Shown here one piece after another: positions 29,013 to 38,414 of a DNA stretch of 64,000 bases; positions within the stretch are counted from its first letter, which is position 1, and each line of letters begins with the position of its first letter. A model generated the notes under the pieces. It did not search any database and was not told the DNA's origin. It was given only the letters and a program-made list of their open reading frames with translations. The position numbers and the translations under genes were made by a program. The stretch is taken from positions 1-64,000 of the forward strand of contig NZ_NBVR01000027.1 in the NCBI RefSeq assembly GCF_002607735.1. The letters are read 5' to 3'. Origin of the DNA: Proteus alimentorum (GTDB lineage: Bacteria > Pseudomonadota > Gammaproteobacteria > Enterobacterales > Enterobacteriaceae).

Positions 29013-29793
29013 AGAGAAAAACAAAGATAGCGTCGCAAGAACGTTCCTCGTTGTATTTATTCTATGTCTGGTGTGTTCCGTGGTAGTAGCTGGAGCAGCT
29101 GTTGGACTGAAGTCTAAACAAGAAGAACAAAAACTTCTTGATAAACAACGTAATATTCTTGATGTTGCGGGTCTGCTCGTACCTAAAATGAGTGCGGCAG
29201 ATGTACTGAAAGTGTATGACACTCGTATTAAAGCAAAAATTGTTAATTTTCAGACTGGTGAACTAACGGATAGTAAAGGCAATTTTGATTTAAACGCGGC
29301 ATTACGTAGTGATGATACTTCTATTGCATTATCGCCAGCAGACGATGCAGCTAAAATTCGCCGACGTGCAAATACCGCAGAGGTGTATTTTGTTCTTGAT
29401 GAACAAGGCAAAACGACAGAAGTCGTTCTACCTGTTTATGGTTCTGGCTTATGGTCTGTGATGTATGCGTTTATTGCGGTTGATATTGATGGTGTGACTT
29501 CTAAAGGTATTACCTATTATGCTCATGGTGAAACACCAGGCTTAGGTGGTGAAGTTGATAATCCACAATGGAAAGCGCAATGGAAAGGTAAACGCTTAAT
29601 TAATGAAGAAGGCGTACCTGCTATTAAGATTGTGCGTAGTGGCGCAGCTGCTGGTAACCCTTATGGTATTGATGGGCTTTCTGGTGCGACGCTGACCTCA
29701 AATGGTATCCAGCATATGTTCGATTTCTGGTTAGGTGAAAAAGGTTTCGGCCCATTCCTGAAAAAAGTTCGTGAAGGAGAGATCAATGGCTGA
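29005..29793 (+). CDS. nqrC: Na+-NQR subunit C
   Basis: Periplasm-facing subunit of 262 residues with one N-terminal membrane helix (about 13-35) and a covalently bound FMN on the threonine of LSGATLTS (Thr229). ApbE, encoded downstream, attaches this FMN. The GTG start at 29005 overlaps the nqrB stop by 8 bp and has GGAG 8 nt upstream; the upstream ATG reading at 28948 lies inside nqrB and lacks homology. Confidence 0.96.
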   Translation: MAKEKNKDSVARTFLVVFILCLVCSVVVAGAAVGLKSKQEEQKLLDKQRNILDVAGLLVPKMSAADVLKVYDTRIKAKIVNFQTGELTDSKGNFDLNAALRSDDTSIALSPADDAAKIRRRANTAEVYFVLDEQGKTTEVVLPVYGSGLWSVMYAFIAVDIDGVTSKGITYYAHGETPGLGGEVDNPQWKAQWKGKRLINEEGVPAIKIVRSGAAAGNPYGIDGLSGATLTSNGIQHMFDFWLGEKGFGPFLKKVREGEING

Positions 29794-30415
29794 TACAAAA
29801 GAAATTAAACGCGTTTTACTTGGGCCATTGTTAGATAACAACCCGATTGCCTTACAGGTATTAGGCGTGTGTTCTGCATTGGCGGTAACAACAAAACTTG
29901 AAACCGCATTAGTGATGACAATTGCGGTAACTCTGGTTACTGCATTCTCAAGCTTCTTTATTTCACTCATTCGTAATTACATACCAAGTAGTGTTCGTAT
30001 TATTGTTCAAATGGCGATTATTGCTTCATTAGTTATCGTTGTTGACCAAATACTACAAGCTTATGCGTATGAAATTTCTAAGCAACTTTCTGTTTTCGTA
30101 GGTCTTATCATTACTAACTGTATTGTAATGGGGCGTGCTGAAGCTTATGCGATGAAAGCACCTCCTATTGAAAGCTTTATGGATGGTATTGGTAACGGCT
30201 TAGGATATGGCGTTATCTTGATCCTTGTTGGTTTTTTACGTGAACTTTTCGGTTCTGGTAAATTATTCGGCATTACAGTGATGGAATCTGTCCAGAATGG
30301 TGGCTGGTATCAGCCAAATGGTTTATTCCTGTTAGCACCAAGTGCGTTCTTTATTATTGGCTTGCTAATTTGGGGATTACGTACATTAAAACCTGCACAG
30401 GTTGAAGAGGACTAA
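29786..30415 (+). CDS. nqrD: Na+-NQR subunit D
   Basis: Six-helix membrane subunit of 209 residues, homologous to NqrE and to RnfA/RnfE; the NqrD/E pair binds an iron or 2Fe-2S centre between inverted-topology cysteines (here in [11 protein letters not shown] and [13 protein letters not shown]). The ATG at 29786 begins MADTKEIKR and overlaps the nqrC stop by 8 bp; a GTG five codons upstream is less likely. Confidence 0.96.
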   Translation: MADTKEIKRVLLGPLLDNNPIALQVLGVCSALAVTTKLETALVMTIAVTLVTAFSSFFISLIRNYIPSSVRIIVQMAIIASLVIVVDQILQAYAYEISKQLSVFVGLIITNCIVMGRAEAYAMKAPPIESFMDGIGNGLGYGVILILVGFLRELFGSGKLFGITVMESVQNGGWYQPNGLFLLAPSAFFIIGLLIWGLRTLKPAQVEED

Positions 30416-30420
30416 TCGCC

Positions 30421-31017
30421 ATGGAACATTATATAAGCCTGTTTGTTCGTGCTGTTTTTATTGAGAATATGGCGCTCGCATTCTTCTTAGGGATGTGTAC
30501 ATTCCTCGCCGTTTCTAAAAACGTAAAAACAGCTTTTGGATTAGGTATCGCGGTTACTGTTGTTCTAGGTCTTTCTGTACCGTTGAATAACTTGGTTTAC
30601 AACTATGTGTTACGTGATAATGCATTGATGGAAGGTGTTGATTTAAGTTTCTTAAACTTTATCACTTTCATTGGTGTGATTGCGGCACTGGTACAAATCC
30701 TAGAAATGATTTTAGACCGTTATTTCCCTGCGCTGTATAACGCACTAGGGATCTTCTTGCCACTTATTACCGTTAACTGCGCCATTTTCGGTGGTGTGTC
30801 ATTTATGGCACAACGTGACTATAACTTTAGTGAATCTATTGTTTATGGTTTCGGCTCTGGGATTGGTTGGATGTTAGCCATTGTATTACTGGCTTCTATC
30901 CGTGAGAAAATGAAGTACGCGGATGTACCGGCAGGTATGAAAGGGTTAGGCGTTACTTTTGTCACCACAGGGTTGATGGCATTAGGTTTCATGTCCTTCT
31001 CTGGTGTTCAGCTATAA
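30421..31017 (+). CDS. nqrE: Na+-NQR subunit E
   Basis: Membrane subunit of 198 residues with six hydrophobic segments, pairing with NqrD. The conserved cysteines occur in [12 protein letters not shown] and [12 protein letters not shown], each half resembling the NqrD motifs in inverted topology. It starts 5 bp after nqrD. Confidence 0.96.
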   Translation: MEHYISLFVRAVFIENMALAFFLGMCTFLAVSKNVKTAFGLGIAVTVVLGLSVPLNNLVYNYVLRDNALMEGVDLSFLNFITFIGVIAALVQILEMILDRYFPALYNALGIFLPLITVNCAIFGGVSFMAQRDYNFSESIVYGFGSGIGWMLAIVLLASIREKMKYADVPAGMKGLGVTFVTTGLMALGFMSFSGVQL

Positions 31018-31033
31018 AGGGTGAGAAGAACTC

Positions 31034-32260
31034 ATGGATATAATTATTCTAGGTGTCGTGATGTTTACCCTGATTGTATTGGTATTAACAGCGTTGATTT
31101 TGTTTGCAAAATCAAAACTGGTCAATACAGGGGATATTTCAGTTGAGGTCAATGGAGACCCAGACAAAAGTTTTGATGCACCTGCAGGTGATAAATTACT
31201 TAACGTATTATCAAACGAAGGTATTTTTATTTCATCAGCTTGTGGCGGCGGTGGCTCTTGTGGTCAGTGTCGCGTTAAAGTGCTGGAAGGTGGTGGTGAT
31301 ATTTTACCGACAGAACTTTCCCATATTAACAAACGTGAAGCTAAAGAAGGTTGTCGTTTAGCGTGTCAGGTAAACGTAAAAAACAACCTGAAATTAGAAT
31401 TACCGGAAGAAATCTTTGGTGTTAAAAAGTGGGAATGTGAAGTTATCTCAAATGATAATAAAGCCACTTTCATTAAAGAATTAGTGTTAAAAATCCCTGA
31501 AGGTGAGGTTGTACCTTTCCGTGCTGGTGGATTTATTCAAATCGAGTGTCCTCCTCATACGGTACGTTATGAAGATTTTGATGTACCAGAAGAGTATCGT
31601 GAAGATTGGGATAAATTTAATTTATTCCGTTATGTTTCTGACGTGAAAGAAACCACAGTACGTGCTTATTCAATGGCAAACTATCCTGAAGAGCATGGCA
31701 TCATCATGTTAAACGTGCGTATTGCAACACCTCCGCCACGTAATCCTGATGTGCCACCAGGCATTATGTCTTCTTACATTTGGTCATTAAAGCCAGGTGA
31801 TAAAGTGACAATTTCAGGGCCATTTGGTGAGTTCTTCGCTAAAGAAACTGATGCAGAAATGATCTTCATCGGCGGTGGTGCGGGTATGGCACCAATGCGT
31901 TCACATATCTTTGATCAGCTAAAACGTCTGCATTCTAAACGTAAAATCAGCTTCTGGTATGGTGCGCGTTCTGTTCGTGAAATGTTCTACACTGAAGATT
32001 TCGATATGCTTGCAAAAGAAAATGAAAACTTCACATGGAATGTCGCGCTTTCAGATGCATTGCCTGAAGATAATTGGACTGGCTATACTGGATTTATTCA
32101 CAATGTGTTATTTGAGAACTACCTCAAAAATCATCCAGCGCCAGAAGATTGTGAATTCTATATGTGTGGACCGCCAGTGATGAATGCAGCAGTGATTAAA
32201 ATGCTCAAAGATTTAGGCGTTGAAGATGAAAACATTATGCTGGATGACTTTGGGGGTTGA
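31034..32260 (+). CDS. nqrF: Na+-NQR subunit F (NADH dehydrogenase subunit)
   Basis: Entry point for electrons: 408 residues with an N-terminal membrane helix, a 2Fe-2S ferredoxin domain with C70, C76, C79 and C111 (identical spacing to Vibrio NqrF), an FAD-binding segment RAYSMANYP and an NADH-binding motif [13 protein letters not shown]. It ends the structural-subunit run; a hairpin separates it from apbE by 80 bp. Confidence 0.97.
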   Translation: MDIIILGVVMFTLIVLVLTALILFAKSKLVNTGDISVEVNGDPDKSFDAPAGDKLLNVLSNEGIFISSACGGGGSCGQCRVKVLEGGGDILPTELSHINKREAKEGCRLACQVNVKNNLKLELPEEIFGVKKWECEVISNDNKATFIKELVLKIPEGEVVPFRAGGFIQIECPPHTVRYEDFDVPEEYREDWDKFNLFRYVSDVKETTVRAYSMANYPEEHGIIMLNVRIATPPPRNPDVPPGIMSSYIWSLKPGDKVTISGPFGEFFAKETDAEMIFIGGGAGMAPMRSHIFDQLKRLHSKRKISFWYGARSVREMFYTEDFDMLAKENENFTWNVALSDALPEDNWTGYTGFIHNVLFENYLKNHPAPEDCEFYMCGPPVMNAAVIKMLKDLGVEDENIMLDDFGG

Positions 32261-32298
32261 TCCTCACTTCCGATAAAGCATAAATGAATGAAATGATA

Positions 32299-32320
32299 AG
32301 CGCCCACTGATGTGGGCGCT
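32299..32320 (+). terminator. Hairpin between nqrF and apbE
   Basis: AGCGCCCAC pairs perfectly with GTGGGCGCT around a TGAT loop. No T-run follows, so rather than a full terminator it may reduce read-through or protect the 3' end of the nqrA-F message and so set the ratio of subunits to maturation factors. Confidence 0.5.
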
Positions 32321-32340
32321 CATGATCAGAAGAGAGAGTT

Positions 32341-33363
32341 ATGTTAAAAAGAAAGATGATAAATTGGATAGTGATGCTGTCAGCATTAGTCCTATTATCT
32401 GCATGTGGTGAAAAGCAGCAGGTATTAGAAGGTGAAACCATGGGAACTTATTACTCGATTAAATATGTTCCTGACAGTAATTCACCTCCACAAAACGTCT
32501 TACAAACAGAGATTGATCGTATTCTTGAAGAAGTTAACGATCAAATGTCAACATATCGTCCTCATTCTGAACTCAGTCGTTTCAATCAAAGTCGTGAAAT
32601 TAATACCCCATTTCCTGTTTCACCCGCGACAGCTAAAGTCGTCAGTGAAGCTATCCGTATTAATAAAATGACGGATGGGGCTTTAGATGTGACCGTTGGG
32701 CCATTAGTTAATTTATGGGGATTTGGCCCTGAAGGCCGATTTACACATCAACCTTCTGAAGAAGAATTAGAAAAACGTAAACAGTGGATTGGAATTGATT
32801 ACCTTGCTGTCGAAGGTAATACACTCATTAAGAAGATCCCTGAGCTTTATGTCGATCTCTCTTCGATTGCTAAAGGTTATGGTGTTGATGCTGTGGCTGA
32901 ATATTTAATTTCACAGAATATCACTAACTATATGGTTGATATTGGTGGTGAAGTAAGAACCCAAGGTGTGAATGGTAATGACAAGCTTTGGCGTATTGCG
33001 ATTGAAAAACCAGCAAATGACGGCACCAAACAGAGTGTTCAGTTAATTATTGAACCAGGTGATAACTCAATTGCTACTTCTGGTGATTATCGTAACTATT
33101 TTGAAGAAAATGGTGTCCGTTTTTCTCATACTATTGATCCAACCACAGGTCATCCTATTAAACATAACCTTGTTTCTATTACTGTGATTGTACCAACTTG
33201 CATGAGTGCTGATGGTTTTTCGACAGGATTGAATGTTTTAGGGCCTGAAAAAGGATTAGCAGTCGCAAATGAGTTAAATATTCCTGTCTTTATGATAGTG
33301 AAAACTGAAAATGGGTTTGAAGAGCGTTATAGTAAAGCATTCGCCCCATTCTTGAAAAAATAG
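32341..33363 (+). CDS. apbE: FAD:protein FMN transferase ApbE
   Basis: ApbE moves FMN from FAD to threonine residues of NqrB and NqrC. The 340-residue protein is an exported lipoprotein (lipobox LLSAC, Cys22), with GETMGTYYSI, the DVTVGPLVNLWGFGP, DLSSIAKGYGVD and DIGGEVR motifs, and TGHPIKHNLVSITV at the C-terminus. Its position directly after nqrF fits the maturation role. Confidence 0.97.
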   Translation: MLKRKMINWIVMLSALVLLSACGEKQQVLEGETMGTYYSIKYVPDSNSPPQNVLQTEIDRILEEVNDQMSTYRPHSELSRFNQSREINTPFPVSPATAKVVSEAIRINKMTDGALDVTVGPLVNLWGFGPEGRFTHQPSEEELEKRKQWIGIDYLAVEGNTLIKKIPELYVDLSSIAKGYGVDAVAEYLISQNITNYMVDIGGEVRTQGVNGNDKLWRIAIEKPANDGTKQSVQLIIEPGDNSIATSGDYRNYFEENGVRFSHTIDPTTGHPIKHNLVSITVIVPTCMSADGFSTGLNVLGPEKGLAVANELNIPVFMIVKTENGFEERYSKAFAPFLKK

Positions 33364-33382
33364 AATGTAAGGAGAGAAGGTT

Positions 33383-33610
33383 ATGTTAAAAATATTTCTA
33401 TTTGCCTTCATCTTATTCTTGATTGCCTTCTTTGGTATGGCGTTAGGTTATATTGTAAAACGTAAAAGCCTTCAAGGTAGCTGTGGCGGTTTAGGTGCTA
33501 TGGGCATAGAGAAAGAGTGTGATTGCCCCGAACCTTGTGATGCACGTAAAAAACGCATGGCAAAAGATGCAGCAAGAGATGAATTACTTAATAAGAATAG
33601 AATTCTTTAA
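33383..33610 (+). CDS. nqrM: Na+-NQR maturation protein NqrM
   Basis: A small protein of 75 residues with one N-terminal membrane helix (about 3-24) and four conserved cysteines C34, C46, C48 and C52 (GSCGGLG, ECDCPEPC). This is the DUF539/NqrM pattern; NqrM is thought to deliver iron to the NqrD/E centre. It follows apbE by 19 bp with a GGAGAG ribosome-binding site and ends the cluster before a strong terminator. Confidence 0.95.
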   Translation: MLKIFLFAFILFLIAFFGMALGYIVKRKSLQGSCGGLGAMGIEKECDCPEPCDARKKRMAKDAARDELLNKNRIL

Positions 33611-33628
33611 GTAAAATATAAAAATAAA

Positions 33629-33664
33629 AAAAGAGTGGTGTATCTGTTTACATCACTCTTTTTT
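33629..33664. terminator. Bidirectional terminator after the nqr cluster
   Basis: A 15-bp stem (33629-33643 with 33650-33664, one G-T pair) with a 6-nt loop has A-runs before and T-runs after. It serves the nqr cluster on the plus strand and the GDPD-like gene on the minus strand. Confidence 0.92.
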
Positions 33665-33707
33665 ATTTTATTCCTTTCTAAATACACGAAGCTAAAAGCT
33701 AGCGCGC

Positions 33708-34580
33708 TTACTCTTTTCTAAATGCTTTCATATTTGCGGGTGAATCGACCATAACTGCATCTGCACCTAATTCTGTGGCTTGAGTATAATCTTTCTCTGT
33801 ATTGATCCCAAAAAGAACAATATGAGCATTGCCACCAGCACGAAAACAAGACATAGCATCTTTATCCCAACTCAGAATAGATGCTGAGCGTGCCTCACCT
33901 AATGTGTATTTCTCAACGACTTCTACTTTGCGGTGAAGCTCAAGCCCATACCAACGAGTAAAATCTAAATTTTCAGGTAGCAGGCAAACATGGCTCATTG
34001 TGATATTGGCTAAAATATCACGAGTAATATCACGACTTTCAAAACGTTGTACAGTAGTCGGTAAGGCATCAAGAAATGCAGTATTTGTAGAATAAACGCG
34101 GGTTCTATCTAGTGCGTTATGATTATAAAGTACGGTGGTTAATGCTTCACCTTGGATTGCTGGATCAGCATCGGGTGATTTTAAATCAAGATAAAACTGT
34201 GTTGTGGGGAATTGAGTTAAAATCTCATCCAATGTTGGAATGGTGACACCTTTATTTCGATAAGGAAATTGTTGTGCTTCACCAAATTTATAGCCTGCAT
34301 CCCATTGTTTAAGTTCCTGCGCCGTAAAGTCAGAAACACTACCTTGCCCATTCGTTAAGCTTTTTAAATCGCTAGGGCGATAAAGGACAGGAATATTATC
34401 TTTCGATAATTGAATTGTGATCCAAATTGCATCAGCTTGATTAGAAAGAGCTGTTTTTATAGCAATTTCAGTATTTTCAGGGGCATCAGCTGTGCCACCA
34501 CGATGTGCGATAATTTTAGGAGATGCCATAAGAATTACAGAATAAAAAAAGAGAGAAATAGCGATGAATAATTTGATCAT
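33708..34580 (-). CDS. Exported GDPD-like protein with degenerate active site
   Basis: This 290-residue protein has a signal peptide (MIKLFIAISLFFYSVILMAS) and the glycerophosphodiester phosphodiesterase barrel: HRGG (H26), PENT (35-37) and LDLK are present. The metal-binding ExD of the family is WIT here (W53, T55) and the second catalytic His-Asp is RP (R68-P69). With two metal ligands and one catalytic histidine gone, classical glycerophosphodiester hydrolysis is doubtful. It could be a pseudoenzyme or use a different chemistry. It is a single gene convergent with nqrM. Confidence 0.8.
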   Translation of the reverse strand: MIKLFIAISLFFYSVILMASPKIIAHRGGTADAPENTEIAIKTALSNQADAIWITIQLSKDNIPVLYRPSDLKSLTNGQGSVSDFTAQELKQWDAGYKFGEAQQFPYRNKGVTIPTLDEILTQFPTTQFYLDLKSPDADPAIQGEALTTVLYNHNALDRTRVYSTNTAFLDALPTTVQRFESRDITRDILANITMSHVCLLPENLDFTRWYGLELHRKVEVVEKYTLGEARSASILSWDKDAMSCFRAGGNAHIVLFGINTEKDYTQATELGADAVMVDSPANMKAFRKE

Positions 34581-34774
34581 GAAAAATTATTTCCTTGTTT
34601 TATATATAGTTACAAAACAATATTTTAAATTAATGGAATTAATCAACGAGCAAAAACAATCTATCATCACTTTGTGGCAATTCTATAAATAAACAAACTA
34701 ATTCAGATTTTTATGAGAAATACACCTCAATAGAGGGAGATGAGAAGGAATAAAAATTGTAGTTAATATCCATT

Positions 34775-34794
34775 TACTGTATATTTAAACAGTG
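34775..34794 (+). promoter_or_regulatory. LexA (SOS) box of dinB
   Basis: TACTGTATATTTAAACAGTG fits the CTG-N10-CAG SOS box. It sits inside a longer near-palindrome (34769-34800) and about 30 bp before the dinB start. Confidence 0.85.
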
Positions 34795-34823
34795 AATGGA
34801 TTGAGGTGAGGTGAGGTGATTGT

Positions 34824-35879
34824 ATGCGTAAAATTATTCATGTTGATATGGATTGTTTTTATGCTGCGATTGAAATGCGAGATAATCCGGCACTAAAAGA
34901 GATCCCAATTGCAGTTGGAGGCAATGCTTCTAGCCGAGGTGTGATTAGCACAGCGAATTATCCTGCCCGCCGTTTTGGTGTCCGTAGTGCTATGTCAACG
35001 GCAACGGCGTTGAAGTTATGCCCTCACTTAAAAGTTTTACCCGGCAGAATGTCTCTTTATAAAGAGACATCCGCAAAGATCCGCCAAATTTTTTCTCGTT
35101 ATACCCACCTTATTGAACCTCTTTCACTTGATGAAGCTTATCTTGATGTATCTGACAGTATGCATTGTCGCGGTTCTGCAACGTTGATCGCCCAAGAAAT
35201 TCGCCAACAAATTTTTGATGAGTTAAATCTCACTGCATCCGCAGGCATTGCACCGATTAAATTTCTCGCAAAAATTGCCTCTGATATCAACAAACCCAAT
35301 GGGCAATTTGTTATTACACCGGAGCAAGTCGATGATTTTATTTTAAAATTACCGCTTAATAAAATACCGGGTGTAGGTAAGGTGACATTTGCTCGCTTGC
35401 AAGAAATGGGGTTAGAAACGTGTGCTGATATTCGTCGTACCGATGTCATTTCTTTGGTAAAAGCGTTTGGGAAATTTGGTCAAAATTTATGGGAACGCAG
35501 TCATGGCATCGATGAGCGCGAAATTAACCCTGATAGACTGAGAAAATCAGTCGGAGTTGAACGCACTTTTGCCTCAGATATTAATTCTTGGGATGATTGC
35601 TTGGCATTACTTGACGGGTTATATAGCGAATTAGAAAGACGACTTACAAAAGTAAAGCCCGATTTAAGGATAGCAAGGCAAGGTGTTAAACTAAAATTTG
35701 ATGATTTTCAATTAACGACACAAGAGCATACTCATCCTATTTTAGAAAAAGCCGATTTAATAAATATTGCCTACCAAGCATGGCATGAGCGCCGAAATGG
35801 CCGAGGTGTGCGATTAATCGGCTTTCATGTCACCTTGCAAGATCCACAAATAGAACGACAACTTCTTTTAGCACTATAA
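34824..35879 (+). CDS. dinB: DNA polymerase IV
   Basis: Y-family translesion polymerase of 351 residues. The catalytic acidic residues Asp8 (HVDMDCFY) and Asp103/Glu104 (SLDEAYLDV) are present, followed by the little-finger domain and a C-terminal clamp-binding QLLLAL. A LexA box upstream predicts SOS induction. Three overlapping GAGGT units precede the ATG (34802-34819), giving more than one possible ribosome-binding site; the ATG at 34824 is supported by the family N-terminus. Confidence 0.97.
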   Translation: MRKIIHVDMDCFYAAIEMRDNPALKEIPIAVGGNASSRGVISTANYPARRFGVRSAMSTATALKLCPHLKVLPGRMSLYKETSAKIRQIFSRYTHLIEPLSLDEAYLDVSDSMHCRGSATLIAQEIRQQIFDELNLTASAGIAPIKFLAKIASDINKPNGQFVITPEQVDDFILKLPLNKIPGVGKVTFARLQEMGLETCADIRRTDVISLVKAFGKFGQNLWERSHGIDEREINPDRLRKSVGVERTFASDINSWDDCLALLDGLYSELERRLTKVKPDLRIARQGVKLKFDDFQLTTQEHTHPILEKADLINIAYQAWHERRNGRGVRLIGFHVTLQDPQIERQLLLAL

Positions 35880-35954
35880 GAATAAAAAACCATAGCCGAT
35901 CAATAGACAGGCTATGGTTAATGCAGTTAATCTATATAGTTAATTTATATAGTA

Positions 35955-38117
35955 TTACCAGCGATAATTCATTGTTGCTGTCATTGTTCTGCCAATCCCA
36001 TAAAAACAGGCAGTATCACCAGCACAAGAGGCAACATAGTGTTTATTCGCAATATTATTCATATTAAGTTGAATTTCAGCACCTTTTAAAGAAGGTGATA
36101 GCTCACCTAATGAATAACCAATCATCGCATCGTAAAGTGTTACAGCCGGTACACTGATGGTATTTTTGGTATCACCTTGAGATACACCCACATATCTCAC
36201 ACCAACACCGGCTTTAGCCCCATTAAATAACCCAGATGTTTCATCATATTGACCCCAAAGTGATGCCATATGTTTAGGAACGCGAGGGAGTTCTTTTCCT
36301 TGCGTTCCTTCAATAATGGTTTTTCTTACTTCAGTATCGGTATAAGCATAACTGCTGATAAATGAAATATTTTCAGTTAATTGGCTATTAATTTGTGCTT
36401 CAACACCACGGCTTCTAATTTCACCCACTGGTTCAAAATATGCTTTTTCAGCATTGTAGTTGGTTACATTGCGTTGTTGTAATTGATAAACAGAGAGTGT
36501 TGCCAATGTTTGTTCATTCGGTGTGAGGTATTTGATCCCCGCTTCTAATTGACGACCTTCACTCGGATCAAATGGTGCTGTGCCTGGTGCGCGACGAGTT
36601 TGTAAATTAGGCTCAAAAGAGGTGCTATAGCTAATATAAGGAGAAATACCATTATCAAAAGAATATAGAAGCCCTGCGCGACCCGTTAGTTTGTGATCAT
36701 CTTGTTGAACATCGCTTTTAGCTAAAAAATCATGAGTCCGCACTTGAGCCCAATCTTGGCGTAAGCCCGCAAGTAAGATCCAGTTTTTCCATTGGATCTG
36801 ATCTTGTAGATATAACCCGATTTGATCTCGTTTCTGTAGCTGATCAGTCGCAGGTTTTTGTAAACTCATATCAATTGGATAGTGATAATTAGGATCACGC
36901 CAATCAAGATCGTACTCAGAGCCCATTGCGCGGAGTAAATTATCTTGATCTTTACTCCATTGATAATCAATCCCCACAATCATAGTATGATTAAGTTTTG
37001 CAGTAGTAAAGTCAGCTTGTAGACGAGTATCAATACCTAATGTATCTGTTTCTCGTTGCTCTTGTTGCGCTCGGCGTTCAAGGACATAAGGGTTATCTTT
37101 TCTTAAAGATCCAAATACAAGGTATTTATATTTTTGATTAATATGGCTATATCGAGCATTCTGTACAATTTTTAGTGAGTCACTAAATTCGTGTTCGAAT
37201 TCATAACCTATACCATATTGTTGACGCCATGATTTATGGTAATCAGGATTGTTGACATCAAAATCAAAGGGAATAGTACCAGCAGGAGTGCTTTTAACCG
37301 TACCATAAGCAGGTAAAAAATTACGATATCCAGCTTCAGGCTCTTGCTGAATAAAGCTTAATAGCGTTAAGCGAGTCTGTTCATTAGGCAAGAAAGTAAT
37401 CGCAGGTGCAAGTGCAAAACGTTCTTCTTTATAGTTTTTTATTTGTGTATGTTGTGTTTTTGCAATACCGTTTAGACGATAAAGCACACGATTATCATCA
37501 CTTAAGGCACCTGAGAAATCAAAAGCCGTTTCTGCTAATTTATCATTACCCGCACGTACTTGAATGTGACGAATAGGGGATACAGTGGGTCTTTTACTGG
37601 TCATTGCAACAAGGCCACCTGGGTTTACTTGGCCATAAAGAACAGATGCAGGTCCTCTAACAACTTCAACGCGCTCTAATAACCACGGATCAATTGCGCC
37701 AGTTGATGATGAAGCTCCCATTCCATAGCTTAGGCCGTCAAGAAAACGTGGTGCATAACTGTATCCACGAATAAAAACCTCATCATTACGATTAGAACTT
37801 CCACGATATTCTGTGAAAACGCCGGGTGTATAACGTAACGCCTGAGAAACTGAACTGACATCTTGAGCGTCCATTTGATCACGCGTGATCACACTAATGG
37901 ATTGTGGTGTTTTTTCAATTTCAGTGGGTGTTTTATTTGTTGATAATGTTTTTGTTGCGACAAAACCGGAAACAGGTGCTTGAGGATCTTGTGATGTAGA
38001 TGCCGTAACAATTATCTTTTCAGGTACATTTTGATTGACTGCCGCATGAATTTGAACAGAGAGTAAACTGAGAGGTAAGGCAATAAAGACGCTAGCAACG
38101 CAATTTTTATTAGACAC
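35955..38117 (-). CDS. TonB-dependent siderophore receptor
   Basis: Outer-membrane receptor of 720 residues: signal peptide to about QIHA, a TonB box-like EKIIVTAS, a plug domain (TPQSISVITRDQMD, DEVFIRGYS), and a 22-strand barrel ending in the aromatic NYRW. The GTG at 38117 is chosen because AAAGGG lies 7 nt upstream and a normal signal peptide follows; the longer ATG reading (38213) would start inside the Fur box. It is a lone gene without neighbouring transport or biosynthesis genes. It resembles hydroxamate-type receptors, but the ligand is not determined. Confidence 0.9.
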   Translation of the reverse strand: MSNKNCVASVFIALPLSLLSVQIHAAVNQNVPEKIIVTASTSQDPQAPVSGFVATKTLSTNKTPTEIEKTPQSISVITRDQMDAQDVSSVSQALRYTPGVFTEYRGSSNRNDEVFIRGYSYAPRFLDGLSYGMGASSSTGAIDPWLLERVEVVRGPASVLYGQVNPGGLVAMTSKRPTVSPIRHIQVRAGNDKLAETAFDFSGALSDDNRVLYRLNGIAKTQHTQIKNYKEERFALAPAITFLPNEQTRLTLLSFIQQEPEAGYRNFLPAYGTVKSTPAGTIPFDFDVNNPDYHKSWRQQYGIGYEFEHEFSDSLKIVQNARYSHINQKYKYLVFGSLRKDNPYVLERRAQQEQRETDTLGIDTRLQADFTTAKLNHTMIVGIDYQWSKDQDNLLRAMGSEYDLDWRDPNYHYPIDMSLQKPATDQLQKRDQIGLYLQDQIQWKNWILLAGLRQDWAQVRTHDFLAKSDVQQDDHKLTGRAGLLYSFDNGISPYISYSTSFEPNLQTRRAPGTAPFDPSEGRQLEAGIKYLTPNEQTLATLSVYQLQQRNVTNYNAEKAYFEPVGEIRSRGVEAQINSQLTENISFISSYAYTDTEVRKTIIEGTQGKELPRVPKHMASLWGQYDETSGLFNGAKAGVGVRYVGVSQGDTKNTISVPAVTLYDAMIGYSLGELSPSLKGAEIQLNMNNIANKHYVASCAGDTACFYGIGRTMTATMNYRW

Positions 38118-38192
38118 AATAGAACCCTTTAATTTTTTATTATTTAACTTTAAATGCGGAAGCCATGAAAATATCACCCCGAAAACATTAAT

Positions 38193-38211
38193 GCTAATGA
38201 TAATGATTAGC
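38193..38211 (-). promoter_or_regulatory. Fur box of the TonB-dependent receptor
   Basis: GCTAATGATAATGATTAGC matches 16 of 19 consensus positions and is framed by a perfect 8-bp inverted repeat. It lies 75-95 bp before the receptor start. Confidence 0.85.
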
Positions 38212-38363
38212 ATTCTATATATTTAATTTATTAAGATTTATTTTTTATTCCATAATGAAATAAGCAATTATGGAATTGACTCTATGAGGAATAAATTATG
38301 ATCTTTAAGGTAAATAGGGTGTGAATAGGTGAGATAAATTATTTTTTGGTGATGAATTTAGCC

Positions 38364-38392
38364 ACAAAAAAACCCGCCAATTAAGCGGGTTT
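38364..38392 (-). terminator. Terminator of pepD
   Basis: On the minus strand AAACCCGC pairs with GCGGGTTT around a 7-nt loop and is followed by a T-run (TTTTTGTGG). It lies 23 bp downstream of the pepD stop. Confidence 0.88.
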
Positions 38393-38414
38393 CATTACTA
38401 ATGTTAAAGCGAGA

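Noticed and set aside
26430..33610. Rnf complex instead of Na+-NQR
   Set aside because: NqrA and the NqrF ferredoxin/FAD/NADH architecture, with apbE and nqrM, identify Na+-NQR; Rnf lacks NqrA and NqrF.
38118..38213. Longer start of the TonB-dependent receptor
   Set aside because: It would begin within the Fur box and place extra residues before the signal peptide; the GTG at 38117 has a good ribosome-binding site.
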